This document shows, piece after piece, positions 17,594 to 25,648 of a stretch of 64,000 nucleotides of DNA. Source of the stretch: Flavobacterium sp. 9 (lineage in GTDB: Bacteria > Bacteroidota > Bacteroidia > Flavobacteriales > Flavobacteriaceae). The notes beneath the pieces were generated by a model, which saw only the letters and a list, made by a program, of their open reading frames with translations, made no database searches and had not been told where the DNA came from. Both the position numbers and the translations under genes were made by a program. Location of the stretch: positions 2,356,001 through 2,420,000 of the forward strand of contig NZ_PEEU01000001.1 in assembly GCF_002754195.1 (NCBI RefSeq), read 5' to 3'. Position 1 is the first letter of the stretch, and each line of letters starts with the position of its first letter.

Positions 17594-18286
17594 TTATATA
17601 CGTTCCAATACTTTTCCTGATTCCACGATCCACTGTCCTCTATTTGTTAATGTGACCGTTACTTCCTGATTTCTAAAATCACTTAATTCAATTTTTGCAG
17701 CTTTTCTGGAAATAGTTTCAAGATCAGCAAGTTCATAACTTGAAAAATTACCCGTAGCTATATAAAATGAAAACTTTGGGGTAATTGTACATTGATCATC
17801 TGGAGATGGAGACCAGGTAACTCCTAAAAATCCCATTTCTGTCTGAATACCAAAGCTCGAGTTACTGTACCACTTTCCATCTTCATTCTTCGCTTTATCA
17901 AAAGAATTAGTAATCAAACTAATACTATTGTCAGGAGTTTGGTGACCTTGTACAGTATTTAAATTTGGCCCTTGACGAGGAGGTATAGTAGCATATCGAG
18001 TTTCCCAAGTTTCTTTTAGATTAGCACGTAAAATAATACTTGAATCAATTTGAACTCCAAGACCTACTGGCTGTTCTGCTGCACCAGCTCCTAAAGAATA
18101 TTGAAGGGGAATGGCCAAACTATTTATTCCTCTATCATTTGAATCTACAGATAGAAAAGCTGATGAATTTGCATAAACACTTTTATTAGACAACCCTTCT
18201 GGTCTTTCTAAAAAGGCCCAGAAATTTTGGTTATTACTACTTTCATTTTTTAAATAAATAGTATAATTAGTTGATGAATTTGGCAT
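17594..18286 (-). CDS. accessory beta-rich protein, paralogue 2 (unknown family)
   Basis: 230-residue soluble protein, paralogue of the one at 13353-14048 and similar over its whole length. Shared blocks include NYTIYLKNES, NFWAFLERPEG, YANSSAFLSV, QYSLGAGA, GLGVQI, ATIPPRQGPNLN and FGIQTEMGFLGVTWSPSPDD. No signal peptide. It is preceded by the short form of the leader motif (18310-18341), 80 bases after the c-type-haem gene, so it is likely transcribed from the DUF1842 promoter and separately controlled at translation. Family and function are not known. Confidence 0.72.
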   Translation of the reverse strand: MPNSSTNYTIYLKNESSNNQNFWAFLERPEGLSNKSVYANSSAFLSVDSNDRGINSLAIPLQYSLGAGAAEQPVGLGVQIDSSIILRANLKETWETRYATIPPRQGPNLNTVQGHQTPDNSISLITNSFDKAKNEDGKWYSNSSFGIQTEMGFLGVTWSPSPDDQCTITPKFSFYIATGNFSSYELADLETISRKAAKIELSDFRNQEVTVTLTNRGQWIVESGKVLERI

Positions 18287-18309
18287 AATTTATTAATATG
18301 GTTACTTAT

Positions 18310-18341
18310 CCCTACTCATAAGCTTTTCGGGTTCCGCTTTG
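18310..18341 (-). promoter_or_regulatory. structured leader RNA motif, copy B (core only)
   Basis: Core AAGC-GGAACCCGAAAA-GCUU-AUGAGUAGGG. Stem 1 is AAGC/GCUU where the other copies have AGGC/GCCU, a compensatory change. The loop CCC pairs with GGG. Hairpin 1 is absent here; the motif lies between two genes of the same unit and ends 24 bases before the start codon. Confidence 0.55.
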
Positions 18342-18365
18342 CATTATTTATTAAATACTTAGAGT

Positions 18366-19859
18366 TTATTTTTTTTGCTTTTCAGCATTGATAAAATCTA
18401 AAAGTTGTTGTGTTTTTAATCTCTCTATTTCCTTAATACGTTTCGCACGTGAATTATCTAAATTATTTGCATTCTTACCTGTAGAAGTTAATTGAGGTTT
18501 GGTAAATAGTAAATAATCTCCAAATAAATGACTCAAAAACAAAGGAGATTTTCCCGGTCTCTTTTTATCAAAGTTTGCAGATTTATGACAAGAAAAGCAA
18601 TTTGCCAAATTATCATTTTTGATGCTGTGTATATCTTCCTGAAAGGTCTGCGTATAAGTTTCCATCGTAATGTTTGCCAAATTAACTGAACCTCTGGCTA
18701 ACGAATCCGGAAGCGCACTTGCGAGATTTTTTGTTACAATTGCTTTCTTTTGGTTTTCAGAAGAAACTCCGTCAAAATTTAACCAGATAGAACCATTATA
18801 AAAATAATTTCTAAAAACATCCTTCAAATTAGCGGCTACACATTTATTGATATCCTCGATATTATTAAAATTAGCAGGTTCTGCCTGACTTGTAGTCATA
18901 AAAGCGCCAGTGTTTAAATCCTTTGGCACACCATATTCATAAAGAATAAATGCTTTATTTTCAAGAAATGGTTTTTTCGTAATAGTATCCCATCTAATTC
19001 CATTTATGCCAGAAGTAGTTCCTTTTTCATAAAACAACATTTCGTTTGCAGACGTTACCGAATTGTTTTTCTTATCATAAACAGGCGCCATATCTTTGTG
19101 TTCGAAAGTTGCCCAGATAAATTCAGGATGATTTTTTACAACTCCAACTACGTGCATACCTAATAATGCAACAGTCTTTTGAACATATTGTCCTTTGCTA
19201 TTTTGAACAGCGGCCTTAGTTGTAAAATAATCTTGTTGCTGCGCTTTGGCAATTGCATCAATATTAATCCAGGAAGCTTTTAATTCTAAAGCGCCAACCG
19301 GAAATGTCTCTAAATTAGAAGCCGGCAATTTCTTACTGTTGATTAAGGAAGCCATTAAAACAGCTTTGTCTTTTAGCAGCGCATTAATATGAATGGAATA
19401 ATAAACCGTATCTGCGGCATTATTAAATTTAGGATTAGAATGCAAAACTCCACTAAAACCGGCTTGATTAATAGAACTCAACGTAAGTTTAAGTCCCAAT
19501 TGTGGCGCAACATCTTCCATTTGCGGACTAACCAAATCCAGAGAATCTAAAAAGAATGGATTCCCGTTTGGCAATGGTTTTGTAACCCACAAAAACTTTT
19601 GCCACGACCATTGGTGAAAATCACAGTTTGTAGTCGTTTCACTATCAAACGGACTTCCATCACCTTCTGCCGGCGCCGGAGTCTGATCATGAGGAAACCA
19701 ACTTTTTTCACAATCACAGGTTTCAGATGATGCGCTGGCATACGAAGGCGAAGCACCATCTTTATATCCGGCATTATTTCTATTTAAAAGAAATAACCAC
19801 AAAGCAACTGCTATTACAATGATAAGCAGCAAACTAATAACGACGTATTTTTTTTTCAT
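18366..19859 (-). CDS. membrane-anchored protein with one c-type haem motif
   Basis: 497 residues. One N-terminal transmembrane helix (YVVISLLLIIVIAVALWLFLL) would anchor it, with the rest in the periplasm. A single CFSCHK motif (C421, C424, H425) near the C-terminus predicts one covalent haem. Further features are a CDCEKSW segment near the N-terminus and a central domain with HVVGVVKNHPEFIWATFEHKD. Bacterial proteins of this general type are annotated as cytochrome c family; no enzymatic domain is recognised. It follows the DUF1842 gene, from which a terminator hairpin separates it, and precedes paralogue 2. An electron-transfer or sensing role is a guess. Confidence 0.72.
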   Translation of the reverse strand: MKKKYVVISLLLIIVIAVALWLFLLNRNNAGYKDGASPSYASASSETCDCEKSWFPHDQTPAPAEGDGSPFDSETTTNCDFHQWSWQKFLWVTKPLPNGNPFFLDSLDLVSPQMEDVAPQLGLKLTLSSINQAGFSGVLHSNPKFNNAADTVYYSIHINALLKDKAVLMASLINSKKLPASNLETFPVGALELKASWINIDAIAKAQQQDYFTTKAAVQNSKGQYVQKTVALLGMHVVGVVKNHPEFIWATFEHKDMAPVYDKKNNSVTSANEMLFYEKGTTSGINGIRWDTITKKPFLENKAFILYEYGVPKDLNTGAFMTTSQAEPANFNNIEDINKCVAANLKDVFRNYFYNGSIWLNFDGVSSENQKKAIVTKNLASALPDSLARGSVNLANITMETYTQTFQEDIHSIKNDNLANCFSCHKSANFDKKRPGKSPLFLSHLFGDYLLFTKPQLTSTGKNANNLDNSRAKRIKEIERLKTQQLLDFINAEKQKK

Positions 19860-19904
19860 TTTTTCATAGGTTTAATAATTATTCAGAATCAGGATTCCCT
19901 CAAC

Positions 19905-19936
19905 AAAAAAGACCGCCTAAAACAGGCGATCTTTTA
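19905..19936 (-). terminator. hairpin terminator/attenuator after the DUF1842 gene
   Basis: On the minus strand AAAAGA-CGCCT / AGGCG-TCTTTT followed by T's, located between the DUF1842 gene and the c-type-haem gene. A partial stop is possible because the downstream gene has no obvious promoter of its own. Confidence 0.7.
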
Positions 19937-20005
19937 AATCAAAACTCGAATCGAGTCAGGAAGTTTTGTTATCCTGTTGAATTTGTTTTTGGGGAAATTT
20001 TATTT

Positions 20006-20419
20006 CTAAACTAATTCTTCTTTTAAATTTTTCGCTTCTTTAACTGGTACGTTTTCTATATTATGTTGGTAGTATGAGAAACCTCCAGTTCCGTTCCATT
20101 CATTATCGATTGCTAAATGAGCATCAAATTTTGCTAAAAAAGAACCCAATCCCGGAGGAGGAACAGAGTGAACATATTCTCCTTGAAGACCAACTACTTG
20201 TGTAACTTTACCAATTCCGGTTGCATATATTTTTCCCGTTACCTGAACAACAATACGGCTATCAGGACCTGGTATAGCCTGAGTAATTACAACTGTACCT
20301 GTCACAGAATGTTGCGATGGTACAACTACTAAACTAAATGTTGCGATTGGAGCGCCTGGTGTTCCAACATTTCCAATTGTGCCTTGTGCTAAATAAGCAC
20401 CTGCTAATAAATCTGACAT
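20006..20419 (-). CDS. DUF1842 domain protein
   Basis: 137-residue soluble protein that matches the DUF1842 pattern: a GAYLAQGTIGNVGTPGAPI opening, FSLVVVPSQHSVTGTVVITQA, and a WNGTGGFSYY strand near the end. DUF1842 proteins are short beta-rich proteins, often encoded near PixA/AidA-type inclusion proteins in proteobacteria; their biochemical role is unknown. No signal peptide. Leader motif C ends 22 bases before the ATG, and an AraC-type operator array lies upstream at 20599-20651. First gene of the unit 20419 to 17594. Confidence 0.8.
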   Translation of the reverse strand: MSDLLAGAYLAQGTIGNVGTPGAPIATFSLVVVPSQHSVTGTVVITQAIPGPDSRIVVQVTGKIYATGIGKVTQVVGLQGEYVHSVPPPGLGSFLAKFDAHLAIDNEWNGTGGFSYYQHNIENVPVKEAKNLKEELV

Positions 20420-20440
20420 AATTTTTTTGATTTAGGTATT

Positions 20441-20496
20441 CCTACTCGTAAGGCTTTTCGGTACCGCCTCGTTTTTTTCAGTGGGTTCTGCTCCAC
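20441..20496 (-). promoter_or_regulatory. structured leader RNA motif, copy C
   Basis: Hairpin 1 (GUGG, loop AGCAGAAC, CCAC) is followed by a short A-rich linker without hairpin 2. The core is AGGC-GGUACCGAAAA-GCCUU-ACGAGUAGG. Only two loop bases (CC/GG) support the pseudoknot here, the weakest of the four copies. Confidence 0.55.
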
Positions 20497-20563
20497 ATAA
20501 TTAATTAATAATCAAATAGTTCAAAAACACCTTAACACACATTCTTGGACTATTTTCTATTTC

Positions 20564-20651
20564 AAAACTACAGCAAACAAGCAGGCGTTTTTCACAAAAT
20601 GTTACAGAACCAAAATTATTGAGCACAAAACAGATAAAGAATGGCACAGGA
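20564..20651 (-). promoter_or_regulatory. DUF1842 promoter with three 21-bp-phased AraC-type sites
   Basis: The minus-strand -7 box TAGTTTTG is at 20564-20571. Three sites follow upstream at 20599 (ATGTTACAGAA), 20620 (TGAGCACAAAA) and 20641 (ATGGCACAGGA), 21 bp apart, with the nearest 28 bp from the -7 box. Layout matches the AraC gene and AidA-like promoters. Confidence 0.6.
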
Positions 20652-20716
20652 AAATCTATTACGTAAAAACACTTGCTTTTATAAATTCTAAAAAAATAAA
20701 TAACGCATTTAACAAT

Positions 20717-20763
20717 AAAGTTTCATTTATTTTTGAAAGTTTAAAAACTTTTACTTACATTTG
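20717..20763 (+). promoter_or_regulatory. promoter and operator of the GbsR-type regulator
   Basis: Inverted repeat AAAGTTTCA (20717-20725) / TGAAAGTTT (20734-20742) with an 8-base spacer. It overlaps the -33 TTTG (20732-20735). The -7 box TACATTTG (20756-20763) follows at a spacing of 20. The same inverted repeat occurs at 21298-21323, so this is a likely autoregulatory operator. Confidence 0.65.
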
Positions 20764-20767
20764 ATCC

Positions 20768-21271
20768 ATGGAATTCAAAGAAGCAAAAAATAAGTTTGTA
20801 CAAACATGGGGAGCATTAGGTTCTCAATGGGGAATTAATAAAACCATGGCACAAATCCATGCTTTATTAATGGTCTCGAACGAAGCTGTTTCTATGGAAG
20901 ACATCATGGAGGAATTGCAAATTTCGCGCGGAAATGCCAGCATGAATCTAAGAGCTTTAATGGATTGGGGAATTGTCTATAAAGAATATAAAGCCGGAGA
21001 AAGAAGAGAGTTTTTTACTGCCGAAAAAGATTTGGATGAATTGGCTTCTAAAATTGCCAGAGAAAGAAGCAAAAGAGAAATTAAACCTGCTCTTAAAATA
21101 TTAAAAGAAGTTTCGACTATTGAAGCAAAAGATTCTGCTGAAGAAAAACACTTCGTAGATCAAACAACTAAATTGTATGACTTTGTTTTAAAAGCAGATA
21201 ATATGTTGGATAAAATGACCGAATTTAATGAAAACTGGTTGGGACGTTTGGTTCTAAAAATTATGAAGTAA
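20768..21271 (+). CDS. GbsR/MarR-type transcriptional regulator
   Basis: 167-residue winged-helix regulator. The N-terminus FKEAKNKFVQTWGALGSQWGI and ALLMVSNEAVSMEDIMEELQISRGNASMNLRALMDWG are typical of GbsR-like proteins, followed by the wing (YKAGERREFF) and a C-terminal dimerisation helix region. The start at 20768 matches the family N-terminus. The -7 box ends only four bases upstream, so the mRNA may be leaderless. It heads a run of six same-strand genes (to 24983). Paired inverted repeats before this gene and the next suggest it represses both. Confidence 0.88.
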   Translation: MEFKEAKNKFVQTWGALGSQWGINKTMAQIHALLMVSNEAVSMEDIMEELQISRGNASMNLRALMDWGIVYKEYKAGERREFFTAEKDLDELASKIARERSKREIKPALKILKEVSTIEAKDSAEEKHFVDQTTKLYDFVLKADNMLDKMTEFNENWLGRLVLKIMK

Positions 21272-21297
21272 AAGATCAAACTAAAAAAATTTAATTA

Positions 21298-21323
21298 AAA
21301 CTTTCATTTTTTTCTGAAAGTTT
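21298..21323 (+). promoter_or_regulatory. second GbsR-type operator
   Basis: Perfect inverted repeat AAACTTTCA / TGAAAGTTT with an 8-base spacer, 16 bases before the next ATG. It is the same arm sequence and spacer as the operator at 20717-20742 apart from one arm position. Confidence 0.65.
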
Positions 21324-21339
21324 AAAATAATCAATAATT

Positions 21340-21705
21340 ATGAAAACTATAAAAAAATTAAACAATTTCGCCCTTATACTCTGTTTTCTCTTTTATCTAA
21401 CTTGCTATTTACGATTTGTAGGACAAGCATTTCTTACAATTATTCAAATACTTACAGCTATCTTTTTAACCGTAAAGATTTTTTCAAAACCAAATAATCT
21501 TTCGATCAAAAATCAAATAAAAACATATTGGATTATCACGATTCTGAATGCCATAATACTGTTTTCATTTTTCCATACTATAATGTGGAATGATTTTTTA
21601 CAAGTCGCCTTTGTAACCATAATTCCAAATCTTACTGCTATTTATTTTTATAAAATATTACTTAAATACGAAAGCTTAAGATTTGAAAAAATAAAAATTG
21701 ATTAA
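21340..21705 (+). CDS. small integral membrane protein
   Basis: 121 residues with about four transmembrane helices (ALILCFLFYLTCYL, IIQILTAIFLTVKIF, YWIITILNAIILFSFF, VAFVTIIPNLTAIYFY). No recognised family. It is the first gene after the regulator and has its own copy of the operator. The next gene encodes a similar-sized four-helix protein, possibly a distant relative. Confidence 0.72.
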   Translation: MKTIKKLNNFALILCFLFYLTCYLRFVGQAFLTIIQILTAIFLTVKIFSKPNNLSIKNQIKTYWIITILNAIILFSFFHTIMWNDFLQVAFVTIIPNLTAIYFYKILLKYESLRFEKIKID

Positions 21706-21727
21706 CTCACTTAATTTCAACCTTATT

Positions 21728-22075
21728 ATGAAAGCTATAAATTATCTCAATTATTTTTTTGTTGGTTTCCCCATATTACTTATTTCAATTGGATTAATTA
21801 CTAATGAACAAAGCGGCGATTTAACCGGCTATGGTTTATTATTTACAATGCTTACCGGATTGTTTCAGGTGGTTTTTGGAATAAAAATGCTAATCGACGA
21901 ACCTAATGACAAAAGTCTGCAGTATTACATAAAAGGAGTTGTTTTCTTTTTTCTCCTATGGTTTGTTAACAGTCTAATACTTAATTATCATTTTATCTAC
22001 TTCATCCTATATACAATTCCGCCAATACTTGCAGTCTATTTTTCTACAATAACCTATAAAAAAGCACACTTATGA
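21728..22075 (+). CDS. small integral membrane protein
   Basis: 115 residues from the ATG at 21728 (MKAINYLNYFFVG), which begins the first helix. An upstream in-frame ATG at 21698 overlaps the preceding gene and is less likely. Four hydrophobic segments (YFFVGFPILLISIGLI, GLLFTMLTGLFQVVFGI, GVVFFFLLWFVNSLIL, FILYTIPPILAVYF) are present. It overlaps the DUF2071 gene by four bases (ATGA), implying translational coupling. Function unknown. Confidence 0.7.
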   Translation: MKAINYLNYFFVGFPILLISIGLITNEQSGDLTGYGLLFTMLTGLFQVVFGIKMLIDEPNDKSLQYYIKGVVFFFLLWFVNSLILNYHFIYFILYTIPPILAVYFSTITYKKAHL

Positions 22076-22812
22076 ACTTCTTAAAAGCTGAATGGAAAAA
22101 CTTAGCACTTTTCAATTATGAAGTTGATGCTAAAATCTTAGAAAAATATGTCCCAATTGGTACTGAAATAGATTTATGGAACAACAAATGTTATGTGAGT
22201 TTGGTTGGTTTCATGTTCAAAAACACAAAAGTCTTAGGGATTAAAGTTCCTTTTCATATCAATTTTGAAGAAGTCAATTTAAGATTCTATGTAAAACGTT
22301 TTGAAAATGGAGAATGGAAACGCGGCGTAGTTTTCATCAAAGAAATTGTTCCTAAAAGCGCTATTACATTTATTGCAAATACTTTGTATCAGGAACATTA
22401 TGAAACTCAAAAAATGACACATAAAATTATTGAAAACGAAAACACAAACACTTTTGTTTATCAATGGAAAAACAAAGAAAATTGGAATACGATTCAATTA
22501 GAAACTCAAAAAAATCCAACAGAAATTGCAATCGATTCTGAAGCTGAATTTATAACGGAGCATTATTTTGGATATACTAAAATTGATGAAGAAACCACTT
22601 TCGAATATGAAGTTCAACATCCGAGATGGGAACAATTTGAGGTTTTGAATTATAACGTTGATATTGACTTTAAGAAAACTTACGGACGAGATTTTGAATT
22701 TTTACAAACCGAAAAACCTATTTCAGTTTTCCTGGCAAAAGGTTCAAAAATTAGTGTAAAAAACAAACGAAAACTCGAAACTATGTTAGCTCTGGAAGAA
22801 ATTTACAACTAG
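22072..22812 (+). CDS. DUF2071 (YqjF-like) protein
   Basis: 246-residue soluble protein of the DUF2071 family. Landmarks are the N-terminal LKAEWKNLALFNYEVDAKILEKYVP segment, YVSLVGFMFKNTKVLGIKVPFH, FEEVNLRFYVKR and a C-terminal ISVFLAKGSKISV strand. The fold resembles acetoacetate decarboxylase-like proteins, but no catalytic Lys assignment is made here and the activity is unknown. In many Bacteroidota it is encoded with a DCC protein and a TIGR01777 epimerase, as here. Confidence 0.85.
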   Translation: MNFLKAEWKNLALFNYEVDAKILEKYVPIGTEIDLWNNKCYVSLVGFMFKNTKVLGIKVPFHINFEEVNLRFYVKRFENGEWKRGVVFIKEIVPKSAITFIANTLYQEHYETQKMTHKIIENENTNTFVYQWKNKENWNTIQLETQKNPTEIAIDSEAEFITEHYFGYTKIDEETTFEYEVQHPRWEQFEVLNYNVDIDFKKTYGRDFEFLQTEKPISVFLAKGSKISVKNKRKLETMLALEEIYN

Positions 22813-22847
22813 AATTCCAAGTTATTATTAATCTAAAAAAAGGAATT

Positions 22848-23669
22848 ATGAAAACGCTCGAAAACCAAACTTTACTTTATGATGAAGATTGTCCGCTTTG
22901 TAGTTTGTACACAACAGGATTTGTAAAAAGCGGAATGCTTGATGAAAATGGAAGAAAATCTTATTGTGAATTATCTCAAGAGGAACAAACTTTTGTAGAT
23001 TTAAAACGCGCACCAAACGAAATTGCTTTGGTAGATAATAAAACTAAAACCGTTATTTATGGAATTGACAGCTTAATAAAAGTTATAGGATTTTCTTTTC
23101 CATTAATTGAAAAAATTGCAACAGTAAAACCCATTCATTTCATCTTGAGAAAATTATATTCTTTTGTTTCTTACAATCGAAAAGTGATTATTCCAGGTGG
23201 AAACATTAAAGAAAACAAATTGCAATGTACTCCGGATTACAATTATAAATATCGTTTCATTTTTATTGGTTTTGCATTAACGCTGACAAGTTTCGTTTTA
23301 TTTGGATATTCTAATTTGATTCCCAATTTGCCAAAATCAAATATTCTAAGAGAATTCATTTTAGCATTTGGTCAAATTGTGTTTCAAAGTTTATTTCTTT
23401 TCAAAATGGACAAAAAAACAATTATCAATTATGCCGGAAACTTAATGACTATTTCTTTAATGGGATCTTTAATTTTGACACCAATCTTAATTCTTAATCA
23501 ATTTATTAAGGTTCCGGAAATTCTTATTCTAGGTTGGTTCGGAATAACCGTTTTCATAATGTTTGCAGAACATTTTAGAAGAGTTAAAATTCTAGAACTT
23601 CCCTTTTATTTATGTCTCACTTGGGTACTTTACAGAATCATTGCTTTACTATTTATTTTAAATTTATAA
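22848..23669 (+). CDS. DCC1-like thiol-disulfide protein fused to a membrane domain
   Basis: 273 residues. The N-terminal DUF393/DCC domain starts with LLYDEDCPLC (C15, C18), the thioredoxin-like CxxC motif. A membrane part of about four helices follows (FIFIGFALTLTSFVLFGY, LAFGQIVFQSLFLF, LMTISLMGSLILTPILIL, WFGITVFIMFAEHF). Family members are predicted thiol-disulfide oxidoreductases. It is spaced 35 bases after DUF2071 and one base before the epimerase gene, so it belongs to the same operon. Confidence 0.85.
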   Translation: MKTLENQTLLYDEDCPLCSLYTTGFVKSGMLDENGRKSYCELSQEEQTFVDLKRAPNEIALVDNKTKTVIYGIDSLIKVIGFSFPLIEKIATVKPIHFILRKLYSFVSYNRKVIIPGGNIKENKLQCTPDYNYKYRFIFIGFALTLTSFVLFGYSNLIPNLPKSNILREFILAFGQIVFQSLFLFKMDKKTIINYAGNLMTISLMGSLILTPILILNQFIKVPEILILGWFGITVFIMFAEHFRRVKILELPFYLCLTWVLYRIIALLFILNL

Positions 23670-23670
23670 A

Positions 23671-24582
23671 ATGAAAAAACTAATCATCGCAGCCGGAACA
23701 GGTTTTTTAGGACAAGTTCTAATCAATCATTTCAAAGATAAATTTGAAGAAATTGTAATTCTAACCAGAGGAAAATCTCAAACCGTTGACGGAATAAAAT
23801 ATGTAAACTGGAATGCTAAAACTTTTTCGGGTTGGGAAAAGGAACTTGAAAACGCAATGGTTTTAATTAATCTCGCAGGAAAATCTGTTGATTGCCGTTA
23901 TACAAAAGAAAACAAAAAAGCCATTTTATTATCCCGAATCGAAAGCACAAAGATTTTAAACAAAGCTGTTTTAAACTGTAAAAATCCGCCTAAACATTGG
24001 CTGAATTCATCAACTTCTACTATTTATCGTTTTTCTTTGGACAAACAAATGGATGAAATTGATGGCGAAATCGGAAATGATTTTTCTATAAATGTTGCCT
24101 TGTCTTGGGAGAAAGCATTCTTTAAAACCGAAACTCCAAATACTTTGAAAACTGCTTTGAGAACTTCAATAGTTTTAGGCAAAAATGGAGGCGCTTTTAT
24201 TCCGTTAAAAACTTTAGCAAAAATTGGTTTTGGAGGAAAACAAGGAAAAGGAAATCAGTTTATAAGCTGGATTCACGAAGAAGATTTTGCGAATGCAATT
24301 GATTTAATCATTCAAAAAGAAATTACCGGCATTATTAATATCGTTTCTCCCGAACCAATTCGAAACGTAGACTTTATGAAAAAGCTTCGAAAAGCGGTTG
24401 GCTTCCCTTTCGGAATTCCCATGAATGCTTTTCTTCTGGAAATTGGCTCTTTCTTCATCCGAACAGAAACCGAATTGGTTCTAAAAAGTAGAAATGTGAT
24501 TCCGAAGCGACTTTTAGAAAATGGATTTAAATTTAAGTTTGAAGATATTGATGAGACTTTTAAAAATTTATTAAGAAAATGA
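23671..24582 (+). CDS. TIGR01777-family NAD(P)-binding epimerase-like protein
   Basis: 303-residue extended short-chain dehydrogenase. The Rossmann motif GTGFLG (residues 9-14), NWNAKTFSGWEKELENAMVLINLAGKSVDCRYT, STSTIYR, SWEKAF, LRTSIVLGKNGGAF and SWIHEEDFANAI mark TIGR01777 (SDR39U-like). It is predicted to act on a nucleotide-sugar or similar substrate, but none is known. It overlaps the next gene by four bases. Confidence 0.88.
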   Translation: MKKLIIAAGTGFLGQVLINHFKDKFEEIVILTRGKSQTVDGIKYVNWNAKTFSGWEKELENAMVLINLAGKSVDCRYTKENKKAILLSRIESTKILNKAVLNCKNPPKHWLNSSTSTIYRFSLDKQMDEIDGEIGNDFSINVALSWEKAFFKTETPNTLKTALRTSIVLGKNGGAFIPLKTLAKIGFGGKQGKGNQFISWIHEEDFANAIDLIIQKEITGIINIVSPEPIRNVDFMKKLRKAVGFPFGIPMNAFLLEIGSFFIRTETELVLKSRNVIPKRLLENGFKFKFEDIDETFKNLLRK

Positions 24583-24983
24583 AAACACAAAATATAGATT
24601 GGAGTTATTTATTTAAACAATGGTTTTTTAGTTTGATAATAGGTCCGGTTATTTCTCAAATAATTGCCTTTATTCCTATTTTTTATCCAAGTCAAGCAGT
24701 TGGTTTATTAGGAATGTTTCCTGTAGTTTTTATTGTTAGTCTTATCTTTTCAGCGCCAACATATATTGTATATGCATTTGTTTACAATTATCTCGCTAAA
24801 AAAGATTTACCAATTTTATATTCAAAAGCCACTTTAATGTCAATACCTGTAATTGGAGTTTTTATAACTACAGCTTTCATTGGTGGTGCGTTATGGTATT
24901 TTATAGCTGTATCATATTCACTTTCATCGATTATTTGCGGACTATTATTTAATTTAAATTTTTACGAGGAAGAGAGTATATAA
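24579..24983 (+). CDS. integral membrane protein, end of GbsR operon
   Basis: 134 residues with four hydrophobic stretches (WFFSLIIGPVISQIIAFIPIFY, LGMFPVVFIVSLIFSAPTYIVYAF, ATLMSIPVIGVFITTAFIGGALWYF, SSIICGLLFNL). The ATG overlaps the epimerase stop region (ATGA), so it is translationally coupled. No family recognised. It is the last gene of the unit; no strong terminator follows, only a palindromic repeat region. Confidence 0.7.
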   Translation: MKTQNIDWSYLFKQWFFSLIIGPVISQIIAFIPIFYPSQAVGLLGMFPVVFIVSLIFSAPTYIVYAFVYNYLAKKDLPILYSKATLMSIPVIGVFITTAFIGGALWYFIAVSYSLSSIICGLLFNLNFYEEESI

Positions 24984-24989
24984 TAGAAT

Positions 24990-25155
24990 CTAAAGCTCCT
25001 TAGGAGCAAAATATTTATAGAAAACATATAAAGCGAGTCCTTCATTGAGCTCCGGAGGAGCGCCATATTTTTCTAAATATATCATCTCGATGAGATTCAA
25101 TAACATATTATTCACTATAGTTCTATAAATATGACATCCCTACAGGATTTTAAAT
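24990..25155. repeat. intergenic palindromic repeat remnants
   Basis: Non-coding stretch with GCTCCTTAGGAGC and GAGCTCCGGAGGAGC palindromes and TTTATAG/CTATAAATA words in both orientations, typical of dispersed flavobacterial intergenic elements. No gene seen. Confidence 0.5.
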
Positions 25156-25168
25156 ACACCAACAAATA

Positions 25169-25639
25169 ATGACAACAATTAACCTTACAACAAAAATAAA
25201 AGCCCCAAAACAAATCGTTTTTGATGCTTCAAGAAATATAGATATTCATCAGCAATCTGCAAGTCCTTCAAAAGAAAAGGCAATTGCAGGAATTACATCC
25301 GGATTAATAAATTTAAACGAAACAGTAACTTGGCGCGGCAAACATTTTGGTTTTTATCTCACTCACAAAAGCCGAATTACTGCAATGAATCTCTATGATT
25401 ATTTTGTAGATGAAATGGAAAAAGGAAAATTTAAATCCTTCAAACACGAACATTTTTTTGAAGAAAGAAATGGAATTACAATCATGAAAGACAAATTGGA
25501 ATATGAAACTCCGTTTGGAATATTTGGGGAACTTTTTGATATTTTATTTTTAGAGAAGCATCTTACTAACTTTCTTTTAGAACGAAATAAGGTTCTAAAA
25601 GAAGTTTCAGAAAAAACAATTGTGGTCTTAGCCGAATAA
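25169..25639 (+). CDS. SRPBCC (START-like) family protein
   Basis: 156 residues with the SRPBCC layout: an N-terminal strand with NLTTKIKAPKQIVFDASRNIDIHQQS, then TWRGKHFGFYLTHKSRI, VDEMEKGKFKSFKHEHFFEE, a DKLEYETPFGIFGELFDI strand and a long C-terminal helix (FLEKHLTNFLLERNKVLKEV). The family binds hydrophobic ligands in a helix-grip fold; the ligand here is unknown. It converges on the AidA-like gene at 25649 with only nine bases between. A decayed second copy lies at 27257-27525 on the other side of the AidA-like pair. Confidence 0.87.
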   Translation: MTTINLTTKIKAPKQIVFDASRNIDIHQQSASPSKEKAIAGITSGLINLNETVTWRGKHFGFYLTHKSRITAMNLYDYFVDEMEKGKFKSFKHEHFFEERNGITIMKDKLEYETPFGIFGELFDILFLEKHLTNFLLERNKVLKEVSEKTIVVLAE

Positions 25640-25648
25640 TTTTAAAAA

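Noticed and set aside
12279..20419. Accessory zone considered as a prophage
   Set aside because: Only one tail-fibre-like gene is present; there are no capsid, terminase, portal, lysis or integrase genes.
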